64,000 nt of DNA, from positions 215,687 to 279,686 of the forward strand of contig CAVPCZ010000025.1 in the NCBI GenBank assembly GCA_963702445.1, written 5' to 3'. The notes beneath the pieces are model-generated. The model was given only the letters and a program-made list of their open reading frames with translations. It ran no database searches and was not told where the DNA came from. Positions 53,624 through 64,000 of this stretch are shown one piece after another. The first letter of the stretch is position 1; every line of letters begins with the position of its first letter. This DNA comes from CAVPCZ01 sp963702445. Its GTDB lineage: Bacteria; Bacteroidota; Ignavibacteria; UBA10030; UBA6906. The translations under genes were made by a program, and so were the position numbers.

Positions 53624-54307
53624 TTACGGGCGGGGGAGTTCCGGCCGCTTCTCTTCGGCATGATGCTTCAACACCCGGGCCTGCGTGAGGAAAACCACCT
53701 CTTCCGCGATGTTCGTGGTCAGATCCGCCACCCGTTCGAGGTTACGGCTGACCCGGATCAGATCGAGTCCTTCCTCCACAGGCACCTGCTTCCCCTGGAT
53801 CAGGCCGATGACCTGTCGTGCGTTGGAGCGGTTCAGATCGTCGATCTGATCGTCCGTGGCACACACACGCCGGGCCTGTGCCGGATCCAGATGGAGGAAT
53901 GCATCCAGCGCCTCCCGGAGCATGGTTCTGGTGATCTCCGCCATCGCGGGGATTTCCAGGGTGGTCGTCACCTTGCCCGACTCCGTCAGGGTTTTGGCGG
54001 ACTGGGCGATATTGATCGCGTGGTCGCTGATCCGTTCCAGGTCGTTGTTGATTTTCTGCGCCGCGATAATGAAACGGAGGTCGCTCGCGACGGGCTTCTG
54101 GAGGGCGAGGATGTCCACGATGGCGTTGTCGATTTCCAGCTCCAGCGAATCCACCCGGTTATCGGCCTCCATGACCCGTTCGGCCAGCGGCAGATTCTTA
54201 TCCATCAGGGATCGCAGGGCATTGACGAAGTTCTCCTCCGCCATGCTCGCCATTTTCATGAGCATGGTTTTGAGGCTTTCGAGCTCGCGCTCAAAGTGAC
54301 GTTCCAT
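53624..54307 (-). CDS. phoU: Phosphate transport regulator PhoU
   Basis: Complete, 227 residues. Two PhoU three-helix repeats are seen: MLMKMASMAEENFVNALRSL and ERVMEADNRVDSLELEIDNA with NNDLERISDHAINIAQSAKT in the first, and RNLERVADLTTNIAEEVVFL in the second. The E-R-[IV]-[AS]-D-[HL]-x-x-N-I metal motifs are both intact. It restrains the Pst transporter and signals phosphate status to a sensor kinase. It closes the pst operon, 35 bp after pstB2; no phoB/phoR is in view. Confidence 0.95.
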   Translation of the reverse strand: MERHFERELESLKTMLMKMASMAEENFVNALRSLMDKNLPLAERVMEADNRVDSLELEIDNAIVDILALQKPVASDLRFIIAAQKINNDLERISDHAINIAQSAKTLTESGKVTTTLEIPAMAEITRTMLREALDAFLHLDPAQARRVCATDDQIDDLNRSNARQVIGLIQGKQVPVEEGLDLIRVSRNLERVADLTTNIAEEVVFLTQARVLKHHAEEKRPELPRP

Positions 54308-54342
54308 AGCGGCACCCCGATTGTATGTGGTATGGTCCGGTG

Positions 54343-55102
54343 TCAGCCGAACCTGCCCGTGATATACTCTTCCGTCCGTTGTTCCTGCGGCGCGGTGAAA
54401 ATACGTTTGGTCTCCCCGAACTCGACGACCTTTCCGAGGTAGAGGAAGGCGGTATGGTCGCTCACCCGGGCCGCCTGCTGCATGTTATGGGTGACGATCA
54501 CAATGGTATACTGTTTCTTCAGCTCCCGCATCAGTTCTTCGATCCGCAGCGTGGCGATCGGATCGAGCGCCGAACAGGGTTCATCCATCAGGATGATATC
54601 GGGCCGCATCGTCAGCACGCGCGCAATGCAGAGCCGCTGTTGCTGCTCCAGCGACAATCCGAGCGCGGAGCCCTGCAGACGATCCTTCAGGTCATCCCAC
54701 AGCAGGACACTGCCCAGGGCTTCTTCGACCACTCCGGCGAATTCGTGCTTCGGACGGCTTCGATGGATCTCCAGTCCGAACGTGATGTTTTCCGCAATAG
54801 AGAGGGGGAACGGGTTGGGCCGCTGGAACACCATCCCCACACGTCTTCGCAGTGCGATCAGGTCCGTGGCAGGGGCGTGGATGTTCTCCCCCATGGACCC
54901 GCACATCGCCGGTTACCCGGACCCCTTCAATCAGATCGTTCATGCGGTTGAAAACCCGCACGAGGGTGGATTTGCCGCATCCGGACGGACCGATAAGAGC
55001 GGTGATTTTCCGCGCTTCGATCTGCATATCGATATCGATGAGGGCGTGAAAATCCCCGTAGAACAGATTGAGCCGTTGTGTGGCGATAATGGGTTCCGTC
55101 AT
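54343..55102 (-). CDS. pstB: Phosphate ABC transporter ATPase PstB, copy 2, degenerate signature (one frameshift)
   Basis: About 252 residues after one extra base in the CCCCC at 54890-54894. Walker A GPSGCGKSTL, Q-loop VFQRPNPFPLSIAENITFG, Walker B IILMDEPCSALDPIA and H-loop VIVTHNMQQAARVSD are canonical. The signature, normally LSGGQ, reads LSLEQQQRLCIARVL: GG is replaced by Leu-Glu. The frame is intact here, so this is not a reading error of the frame. The other PstB has the opposite set of defects, see the findings. It ends 35 bp before phoU and starts 3 bp after copy 1. Confidence 0.9.
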
Positions 55103-55105
55103 GAC

Positions 55106-55855
55106 CTATCCGAACTTCCCGGTGACGTATTCGTCCGTCCGCACATCCGACGGCGCGGTGAAGATCTTCTTTGTTTCATCCACTTCGATCATCTCGCCCA
55201 TCAGGAAGAACGCCGTGCGGGTGCCCACGCGGGCCGCCTGCGCGACATTGTTGGTGACGAGCACGATGGTGTACCTGTCGCGCAACACCACCATGGTCTC
55301 TTCCACCCGTGCGGTGGAAATCGGGTCAAGCCCGGATGTCGGCTCATCGAAAAGGATCACCTCGGGATTGCCGGCGAGCACACGGGCGATACAGAGCCGC
55401 TGCTGCTGGCCGCCCGAGAGGTTCATCGCCGGGGTATGCAGGCGGTCTTTCACCTCATCCCAGAGATAGGCCTCGCGGAGGCTCCGCTCGACGATCTCCG
55501 CCAGTTTTGCTTTCTGACGGACGCCATGCATCCGGGGACCGTACGTGATATTCTCCCCGATGGACATCGGGAGCGGGAACGGCAGGGCGAAAACGATCCC
55601 CACCCTTGCCCGGAGATCCTCCACGTCCATCCGGTCGATGTTGGTGCCGTCGAGCAGGATGGTTCCCCCCTTCCGGTACTGCGGATTCATTTCGTTCAGC
55701 CGGTTCAGACACTGCAGGAAGGAGCTTTTGCCGGAGTTCGCCGGGCCGATAATGGAGAAAATCTCATTCCTGCGGATGTCCAGAGACAGGTCCTTCAGCG
55801 CGCACGTGTCGCCGTAGAAGATATTCAGCTCGTGTATGGAGATGTGTGTCTGCAT
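55106..55855 (-). CDS. pstB: Phosphate ABC transporter ATPase PstB, copy 1, degenerate Q- and H-loops
   Basis: Complete, 249 residues. Walker A GPANSGKSSF and Walker B VILFDEPTSGLDPIS are usable, and the signature LSGGQQQRLCIARVL is canonical. The Q-loop reads GIVFALPFPLPMSIGENI, with Ala in place of Gln, and the H-loop reads LVTNNVAQAARV, with Asn in place of the switch His. Such changes normally cripple ATP hydrolysis at the site that uses this protein's Walker A. It lies 4 bp after pstA and 3 bp before copy 2. Confidence 0.92.
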   Translation of the reverse strand: MQTHISIHELNIFYGDTCALKDLSLDIRRNEIFSIIGPANSGKSSFLQCLNRLNEMNPQYRKGGTILLDGTNIDRMDVEDLRARVGIVFALPFPLPMSIGENITYGPRMHGVRQKAKLAEIVERSLREAYLWDEVKDRLHTPAMNLSGGQQQRLCIARVLAGNPEVILFDEPTSGLDPISTARVEETMVVLRDRYTIVLVTNNVAQAARVGTRTAFFLMGEMIEVDETKKIFTAPSDVRTDEYVTGKFG

Positions 55856-55859
55856 CGGG

Positions 55860-56707
55860 TCACCACTTCTTCTTTTTCCGGAAGCGGTACCGGAGGATAA
55901 TGGCCGCCAGGTTCAGCAGAAGCACCAGGAGGAGGAGGACAAGGGCGGTTCCGAACCGCACTTCTTCGCGTATGCCCGGAACCTGGGTCGAAATGACATA
56001 CAGATGATAGGGCAGGGCCATGGTCTGATCGAATACCGACGCCGGCAGCGTCGGGAGATAGAATGCGGCAACGGTAAACAGGATCGGGGCGGTCTCTCCG
56101 GCGGCCCGGCCGAGGCCGAGAATCGTCCCGGTCAGGATCCCCGGCAGCGCATGAGGGAGCACCGCATGGCGGACGGTCTGCCAGCGGCTTGCGCCCAGGG
56201 AGAGACTGACCATACGGAACGAGCGCGGGCACGCTTTCGAGCGCTTCCCGGGACGCCGTGATGATGACCGGGAGGATCATGATGCCGAGGGTCAACGACC
56301 CGGAGAGGATGGATACCCCGAAGCCGAAGAAGACAACGAAAATGCCGAGGCCGAAGAGCCCGTAGACGACGGAGGGAACCCCGGCAAGGTTCACGATGGC
56401 CAGCTTGATCAGCCGGCTGATGGCGTTGTCGCGGGAGTACTCCACGAGGTAGATCGGCGGAGAGGACACCCAGCGGCACGGCAAAGGCGACAGCGCCGAG
56501 AACCAGGTAGAGCGTGCCCAGGATGGCGGGGAAGATTCCCCCGGCATTCATGCCCTGCTCGGGCATGCCGAGGAGAAAGTCCAGGTCGAGCGCGCCCACC
56601 CCGCGGACAAAAATGATCGCCAGCACGATGAGGACCGGAAGCACCACCAGCAGTGTGCAGGCGAAGAGCACGGCAAAGGCGATACGCTGTTCCTGTCGGA
56701 CGTTCAT
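55860..56707 (-). CDS. pstA: Phosphate ABC transporter permease PstA (two frameshifts)
   Basis: About 281 residues after single extra bases near 56460 and 56225. Six membrane helices, the first being IAFAVLFACTLLVVLPVLIV. The permease loop is SLSLGASRWQTVRHAVLPHA and GILTGTILGLGRAAGETAPI, the EAA-type coupling motif that meets PstB. The order LAIVNLAGVPSVVYGLFGLG is typical of PstA. It forms the channel with PstC. Confidence 0.9.
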
Positions 56708-56717
56708 ACCCGGGCCC

Positions 56718-57593
56718 TCACTTTCGTGTCGTCCGGTGGAGATACAGATCGGCGACACCGTTGATCAGGAAGGTGATCACGAAGAGCACGATGCCGATCG
56801 CAAAGAGGGCCGCGTAATGGTCTCCTCCCTGCACGCTTTCCCCCATTTCCGCGGCGATGGTTGCGGTCAGCGTGCGCACCGGTTGCAGAAAGCTGTGCGG
56901 TATGAGGGCGGCATTGCCGGTGAGCATCATCACGGCCATGGTTTCACCGATCACGCGCCCGATGCCCAGCATGACCGCCGCGAACATGCCGGGGCGCGCG
57001 GCGTACGCAACGATCCGCCAGGTGGTTTGCCATTTGGTCGCCCCCATGGCAATCGCCGCCTCGCGATACTGGCGCGGCACCGCGGTGACGGCGTCTTCGG
57101 CGATGGAAACGATGGTCGGCATGGCCATGAAGGCCAGCGTGATCGAACCCGTCAGCGCCGTCAGCCCGGTGGGCAGACCGAACAGGGCTTTGATGAACGG
57201 CCCGAGTGTGACCATCCCGATGAAGCCGATGACCACGGAGGGGATTGCCGCGAGCAACTCCATCCCCGCCTTCAGCGACTCTTTGGTCTTCGGGGGAGCG
57301 ATCTCCGCGATGTACAGCGCGCTGGCAATGCCGAGAGGAACGGAAATCGCCGCCGCACCCAGCGTCACCAGGAACGAACCGACGATGAGCGGAAGCACAC
57401 CGAACTGCGGCGGATCCGATATCGGATACCAGTACTGACCGAAGAGAAAGTTCAGAGGGTTGACGGAGAGGAAGGTCGACAGGCCTTCTTTGAGCAGGAA
57501 AAGGAAGATCAGCAGGACGATCACAATCGAGGTGATGCCGCTGAAGAGAATGATCTTTTCGATGACGGCTTCACGGATCTTGCGGATATTCAT
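56718..57593 (-). CDS. pstC: Phosphate ABC transporter permease PstC
   Basis: Complete, 291 residues with six membrane helices (first SIVIVLLIFLFLLKEGLSTF). Family blocks are FLFGQYWYPISDPPQFGVLP, GMELLAAIPSVVIGFIGMVT, AAIAMGATKWQTTWRIVAYA and GIGRVIGETMAVMMLTGN. The EAA loop AMGATKWQT binds PstB. It is 10 bp before pstA and 48 bp after pstS. Confidence 0.95.
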   Translation of the reverse strand: MNIRKIREAVIEKIILFSGITSIVIVLLIFLFLLKEGLSTFLSVNPLNFLFGQYWYPISDPPQFGVLPLIVGSFLVTLGAAAISVPLGIASALYIAEIAPPKTKESLKAGMELLAAIPSVVIGFIGMVTLGPFIKALFGLPTGLTALTGSITLAFMAMPTIVSIAEDAVTAVPRQYREAAIAMGATKWQTTWRIVAYAARPGMFAAVMLGIGRVIGETMAVMMLTGNAALIPHSFLQPVRTLTATIAAEMGESVQGGDHYAALFAIGIVLFVITFLINGVADLYLHRTTRK

Positions 57594-57641
57594 GCCTGCG
57601 CTCGCGATCGGTCGGACGTCTCTTCCGTGGGTCCGGTGTAT

Positions 57642-58520
57642 TTATCCGTGAACAACGGGAACGAAATCCATTTTCTGCACCACCCGTTGCCCGTCGGCCG
57701 AGAGAATAAATCCGAGAAACTCCTTCACCAGCCCCGCGGGTTCTCCTTTGGAATAGAAGATCAGGGGGCGGGAGATGGGGTAGGTGTTGTCCTGTGTGGT
57801 GGCAATGGTGGGGAGAACAAAGGGGGATTCCCGGTTCATGGCGATTTTCAGGACCTTGACCGCCTTGGACACGTACCCCATGCCGAAATAGCCGATGGCA
57901 TTCGAATTCTGCGATGCTTCGTCGGAGATCGCCTGGGAACTCGGCAGAAGCAGGGCATCGGGGGTGAACTCGTCCTTTGCACCCGGGTTGCCGTGGCGGA
58001 GCACATGTTCTTTAAAATAGACATGTGTACCGGAATTCACTTCCCGGGAGAGCAGAACGATTTTCGCGTCGGCTCCCCCCAGTTGCTTCCAGTTTGTGGT
58101 CCGGCCGATGTAGATGTCGGCGAGCTGATCGATGGTCAACTGGGAAACCGGGTTCGCAGGGTGGACGATGACGGCGAGGCCGTCCAGGGCCACCACAACC
58201 TTGTGCGGTTCGATCCCCTTCTTACGAGCCATGGCGATTTCGCCATCCTTCATTTCCCGCGAGACCTGTGCAAGGTCGCAGGTATTGTTGAGCATGGAGG
58301 TAATGCCCGTTCCCGAGCCGCCGCCGGTGACAGCGATCGAGATGCCGGGGTGCGTCTTCACGTACTCTTCCGCCCACGCCTGGGTGAGATTGACCATGGT
58401 ATCGGAGCCTTTGATTTGCAGCGTGGTTGCGGAGCGGTCTCCGCCCCGGCCGCATCCTGCCAGTGTCGCGATGGCCAAAATGGCCGTTGTTGCCCAGAGC
58501 GTGAATCGGTAGCTGATCAT
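57642..58520 (-). CDS. pstS: Phosphate-binding protein PstS, predicted lipoprotein
   Basis: 292 residues from ATG 58520 (GGAG 5 nt upstream; GTG 58526 also possible). The lipobox is AILAIATLAGC (Cys about 23). PstS blocks are LQIKGSDTMVNLTQAWAEEY, ISIAVTGGGSGTGITSMLNN, LVNPANPVS-like VIVHPANPVSQLTIDQLADI, and VLLSREVNSGTHVYFKEHVL. It delivers phosphate to PstCA. It starts the pst operon; three 8-bp-spaced TTCTC repeats lie just upstream. Confidence 0.94.
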   Translation of the reverse strand: MISYRFTLWATTAILAIATLAGCGRGGDRSATTLQIKGSDTMVNLTQAWAEEYVKTHPGISIAVTGGGSGTGITSMLNNTCDLAQVSREMKDGEIAMARKKGIEPHKVVVALDGLAVIVHPANPVSQLTIDQLADIYIGRTTNWKQLGGADAKIVLLSREVNSGTHVYFKEHVLRHGNPGAKDEFTPDALLLPSSQAISDEASQNSNAIGYFGMGYVSKAVKVLKIAMNRESPFVLPTIATTQDNTYPISRPLIFYSKGEPAGLVKEFLGFILSADGQRVVQKMDFVPVVHG

Positions 58521-58540
58521 GGTCACTCCAGTGTGCTGAG

Positions 58541-58561
58541 GAGAATGGGAGAACGTGAGAA
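58541..58561 (-). promoter_or_regulatory. Three TTCTC direct repeats upstream of pstS
   Basis: The minus strand shows TTCTC at exactly 8-bp steps (complement of GAGAA at 58541, 58549 and 58557), 21 bp before pstS. They may be a phosphate-response operator or a chance pyrimidine pattern; classic Pho boxes have 11-bp steps. Confidence 0.4.
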
Positions 58562-58573
58562 CGGAATGAAAAT

Positions 58574-60276
58574 CTACCTGCCATGACCTCCACGGCTTGG
58601 TCCGGACCGCCGGGAGGTGGAACCTCTGCGGCGCACGGCCGGCGGTGCCTTCTCGCGGGGTTTCTCAGGCGGTGGAAGCGCGGTGAGGAGGGCCTCTTCC
58701 GGCTGGACGCACTTGATCGGTTTCCCCAGGACGACTTCTATCTTCGGGATCTCGTAGGAATCATCTTCGGTGGCAAAGCTGATCGACGTGCCGGTTGCGC
58801 CGGCGCGGCCGGTTCGCCCGATGCGGTGGACGTAGTCTTCCGGGTCGAAGGGCAGGTTGTAATTGACCACATGACTGACGCCCTCGATGTGCAATCCGCG
58901 TGATGCCACATCGGTGGCCACCAGCACGCGGGTGGTGCCTGCACGGAACGCCTCAAGGGTTTTCACACGCAGGCGCTGATCGACATCCCCCGTGAGGAGT
59001 CCACAGCTGATCCCGTGCGAGGTGAGCGTACGGTAGAGTGTTCCGGTATCATCTTTGCGGTTGCAGAACACCATCACGCGTTCAAGCTGTTGCGTGGTGA
59101 TCAGGTTATAGAGCAGCATGAGTTTTTGTTCATTCGAAGCGATGTAGACGATCTGGTCGATCTCATCCACCGTCGCCTTTTCCGGTTCGATGTCCACGAT
59201 CACGGATCCGCGCGTCCAGCTGTCCGCGAGCCTGCTCACTTCAGGGGTCATGGTGGCGGTGAAGAACATCGTCTGGCGCTTGTCCTTCGTCGGCGTACTC
59301 AGGACGATGCGCCTGACGTCGGGGATGAATCCCATGTCCAGCATGCGATCAGCTTCGTCGATGATGAGGATCTCCACGCTGTCGAGGAGAACCTTCCCTT
59401 TCTGTTTGAAGTCGAGCAGTCTTCCGGGCGTGGCGACAATAACGTCGACGGGTTCCCTGTCGAGTTCACGCACCTGTTTCTGATAGTCCATTCCTCCGAA
59501 CACGGGCAGCACCCTGCAGTTCATGTGGCGTGAGAGGCCCAGAGCATCTTTTTCTATCTGGAGGACAAGTTCCCGTGTTGGTGCGAGAATCAGGGCCCTG
59601 GGTCTTCCGTGTTTCCGTTGAGCCGGGGCGGGGTGCCGGAGGAAGTGTGTGAAGATGGCGATGAGAAACGCCGCCGTTTTGCCGGTTCCTGTTTGTGCGC
59701 GTCCCCTGATGTCCGCGCCCTTGAGGGCGCTGGGGAGGACCTCGGCCTGCACGGGGGTGCAGTACTGGAAACCCTGATCGAAGATGGCATGCAGGACCTC
59801 CTGTGGCAGGTCCAGGTCATGAAAGCGGGTCTTCCCCTCGAGCACGGGGGGAGAGAACTGGCCCGGATCCCATGTAACGGCGGGTTGTTGGGGCTGGTCC
59901 TCTTTGTGGATCCGCTTCTGCTCGGGGCGGGGTCGGCGTGTGTCCGCGGGCACGCGTTGTTCGCGTTGAGGCCGGGGTTTGCCGGCCGGCGTTCCATCCC
60001 GCTGCTCGCGTTGAGGCCGGGGTCTGCCGCCCGGTGTTCCATCCCGTCGCTCGCGTTGAGGCCGGGGTCGTCGCCGGATGTCCATCCCGTTGCTCGCGTT
60101 CGGGGTTTGTCGCCGGATGTTCCATCCCGTTGCTCGCGTTGAGGCCGGGGTCTGTCGCCCGCGGTTCCATCCCGTCGCCGGGGTTTGGGTGCCGGCCCGG
60201 AAATGGTGTTTGCGGTGACCGCGGGTTTCGGCTTCTTCGTGAACCAGCTCTTGATCTTGCGAACGATCTTTCTCAT
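58574..60276 (-). CDS. DEAD-box RNA helicase with repeat-rich N-terminus (frame change in minisatellite)
   Basis: About 567 residues. ATG 60276 (AAGGAG upstream) starts a basic N-tail (RKIVRKIKSWFTKKPKPAVT) followed by about five 15-residue repeats of the RPRPQREQRDGT type. Frame changes lie within the repeat DNA. The motor has the Q-motif FHDLDLPQEVLHAIFDQGFQ, motif I AQTGTGKT, Ia APTRELVLQ, Ib TPGRLLDF, II IIDEADRMLDMGF, III FFTATM, V ATDVASRGLHI and VI HRIGRTGRAG. Family DeaD/RhlE type. It could unwind rRNA or mRNA. It sits between the rRNA operon and the pst operon, 47 bp upstream of pstS. Confidence 0.92.
59962..60178. repeat. Coding minisatellite, about 45-bp unit, five copies
   Basis: Units start with CGCGTTGAGG or a variant at 59962, 60007, 60052, 60095 and 60135. 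The first two are 45 bp, the third 43 bp and the fourth 40 bp, so the reading frame changes inside the array. On the minus strand each unit encodes an RPRPQREQRDGT-like segment of the helicase. Confidence 0.85.
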
Positions 60277-60312
60277 TACGGACGGGTCTCCTTAGAAACG
60301 GCGGGTCATTGC

Positions 60313-60318
60313 AATATA
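60313..60318 (-). promoter_or_regulatory. Possible -10 element of the helicase gene
   Basis: TATATT on the minus strand lies 37 bp before ATG 60276. No good -35 element was found at 16-18 bp, so this is weak. Confidence 0.3.
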
Positions 60319-60362
60319 CAACAAGTGGCGGAGAGAAACACGGGGGGAAGGCCGTTGGAGGG

Positions 60363-60399
60363 AAAAAAAATCCCGTCCCGGCATCTGCCGGAACGGGAT
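60363..60399 (-). terminator. Rho-independent terminator of the rRNA operon
   Basis: On the minus strand ATCCCGT-TCCGGCA / TGCCGGGA-CGGGAT forms a strong hairpin followed by eight T. It lies 10 bp after the second 5S gene. Confidence 0.88.
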
Positions 60400-60408
60400 C
60401 ACGATAAC

Positions 60409-60525
60409 TCTGGCAACGACCTACTCTCCCACACGTTCTCACGAGTAGTACCATCGGCGCTGGAGGGCTTAACTGCCGAGTTCGGAATGGGATCGGGTGT
60501 AACACCTCCGCTATGGTCGCCAGAA
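60409..60525 (-). rRNA. rrf: 5S rRNA, distal copy
   Basis: Minus strand: TTCTGGCGACCATAGCGGAG at the 5' end, CCGAACTCGGCAGTTAAGCC, and the 3' end GGTCGTTGCCAGA pair as the 5S terminal helix. Identical to the other copy over its full length. Ends are accurate to a few bases. Confidence 0.93.
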
Positions 60526-60548
60526 GTTTACATTCTGACAGCAGGAAG

Positions 60549-60586
60549 TCCCGCCGGAGCGGGATCCTCATCCCGCGGATGCGGGA
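60549..60586. other. Pair of hairpins in the 5S spacer, copy A
   Basis: TCCCGC-CGGA-GCGGGA (60549-60564) and TCCCGC-GGAT-GCGGGA (60571-60586) are two 6-bp hairpins in the transcribed spacer. The second changes to CCCCGC-AGGT-GCGGGG in copy B, keeping pairing. Confidence 0.6.
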
Positions 60587-60624
60587 GGGAAGTTTCTGGA
60601 TTGCATCATATGGATCACGATAAC

Positions 60625-60741
60625 TCTGGCAACGACCTACTCTCCCACACGTTCTCACGAGTAGTACCATCGGCGCTGGAGGGCTTAACTGCCGAGTTCG
60701 GAATGGGATCGGGTGTAACACCTCCGCTATGGTCGCCAGAA
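60625..60741 (-). rRNA. rrf: 5S rRNA, proximal copy
   Basis: Identical sequence to the distal copy, 216 bp away, in the same orientation. The transcription order is 23S, this copy, then the distal copy. Ends are approximate. Confidence 0.93.
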
Positions 60742-60764
60742 GTTTACATTCTGACTTCAGGAAG

Positions 60765-60802
60765 TCCCGCCGGAGCGGAATCCTCACCCCGCAGGTGCGG
60801 GG
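60765..60802. other. Pair of hairpins in the 5S spacer, copy B
   Basis: TCCCGC-CGGA-GCGGAA (60765-60780), with one mismatch, and CCCCGC-AGGT-GCGGGG (60787-60802). These match the two hairpins of copy A; the second differs by a compensating pair. Confidence 0.55.
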
Positions 60803-60832
60803 GGGAAGTTTCTGGAATTGCTGCTGCAGAGC

Positions 60833-60848
60833 TTCTTATTGGAGCACC
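60833..60848. other. 3' arm of the 23S processing stem
   Basis: TTCTTATTGGAGCACC is the exact reverse complement of 63976-63991. In the transcript the two pair across the 23S gene; a second partial match lies further in (60854-60870 with 63945-63962). This is the usual RNase III-type stem. Confidence 0.75.
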
Positions 60849-60874
60849 CGGCGAACACCGCTATTAATAAAGAC

Positions 60875-63940
<3,066 letters not shown>

Positions 63941-63975
63941 AATCCTTATTAACACCGATGTTCAAAAAATATCCA

Positions 63976-63991
63976 GGTGCTCCAATAAGAA
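63976..63991. other. 5' arm of the 23S processing stem
   Basis: GGTGCTCCAATAAGAA is the exact reverse complement of 60833-60848, flanking the 23S gene on its 5' side. Confidence 0.75.
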
Positions 63992-64000
63992 TACAATGCT

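Noticed and set aside
59962..60178. Repeat array that could look like a CRISPR
   Set aside because: The units are 40-45 bp, contiguous without unique spacers and code for helicase repeats.
10281..60787. Mobile elements or integration at the tRNA gene
   Set aside because: No transposase, integrase, terminal repeats or duplicated tRNA 3' end was seen.

Overview
The window looks like a chromosomal segment of a GC-rich, Gram-negative bacterium of the Bacteroidota/Chlorobiota/Ignavibacteriota (FCB) group. I infer this from the mix of genes: tandem DUF2911 protein, histone H1-like Hc1 protein, a bS21 of the MVGIVV type, a FeoB-associated Cys-rich protein, a MacB-like exporter with TolC, and pilins of the short MGQQQ type. 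Promoters resemble sigma-70 sites (mostly TATATT at -10 with a 17-bp spacer). Many genes carry clear Shine-Dalgarno sequences, which argues against class Bacteroidia. I saw no CRISPR array, prophage, integrase or insertion sequence.

Layout. 1-4.2 kb: DUF2911 protein, a Rossmann-fold dehydrogenase-like protein and a hybrid histidine kinase on +. 4.2-11.6 kb (-): TolC, adaptor, ATPase, two MacB-type permeases and a Sel1-repeat protein, one operon. 11.8-14.9 kb (-): HAD phosphatase, Gfo/Idh/MocA oxidoreductase, CCA-adding enzyme. 15-17.1 kb (+): rRNA methyltransferase and an outer-membrane protein. 17.3-20.1 kb (-): uvrA. 20.2-36 kb (-): a long, divergent type IV pilus locus with response regulator, two PilB-like ATPases, two paralogous pilins, PilC, pilin-like minor subunits, PilT-like ATPase, PilM-PilN and PilO-PilP fusions, a short secretin and an Ig-like lipoprotein. 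Two sigma-54-type promoters drive it. 36.3-37.9 kb: tRNA-Met/Ile(CAU), two small paralogous unknown proteins, a zinc-ribbon protein and rpsU with an extreme Shine-Dalgarno. 37.9-39.3 kb (-): deoxyhypusine synthase-like protein and Hc1. 39.4-42.8 kb (+): fur-feoA-feoB-feoB-associated-sufT iron operon. 42.8-47.1 kb (-): large PAS-GAF hybrid kinase, a lone HisKA-domain protein and a TPR lipoprotein. 47.2-50.7 kb: purC, aat, small unknowns, UbiA-type transferase and FmdB. 50.8-53.5 kb (+): clpC. 53.6-58.5 kb (-): pstS-pstC-pstA-pstB1-pstB2-phoU. 58.6-60.3 kb (-): DEAD-box helicase with a coding minisatellite. 60.4-64 kb (-): 23S rRNA followed by two tandem 5S rRNA genes.

Quality warning. About twenty genes, including essential ones (uvrA, cca, clpC, pstA, pilB), are split by single-base frame changes. 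Of roughly 35 frame changes I could place, about 30 are consistent with one extra base. That points to uncorrected insertion errors in the read data, not to pseudogenes, so I annotate each such gene as one feature across its full span.

Most interesting biology: (i) two adjacent PstB ATPases whose defects are complementary, predicting a heterodimer with one canonical and one degenerate ATP site; (ii) a pilus system whose pilins lack a normal class III leader and Glu5, whose three motor ATPases have different degenerate motifs, and which is under sigma-54 control; (iii) an rpsU with a 12-nt perfect anti-Shine-Dalgarno match and a TTG start; (iv) a pair of small paralogous proteins of unknown function; (v) a 216-bp tandem 5S duplication with a covarying hairpin.
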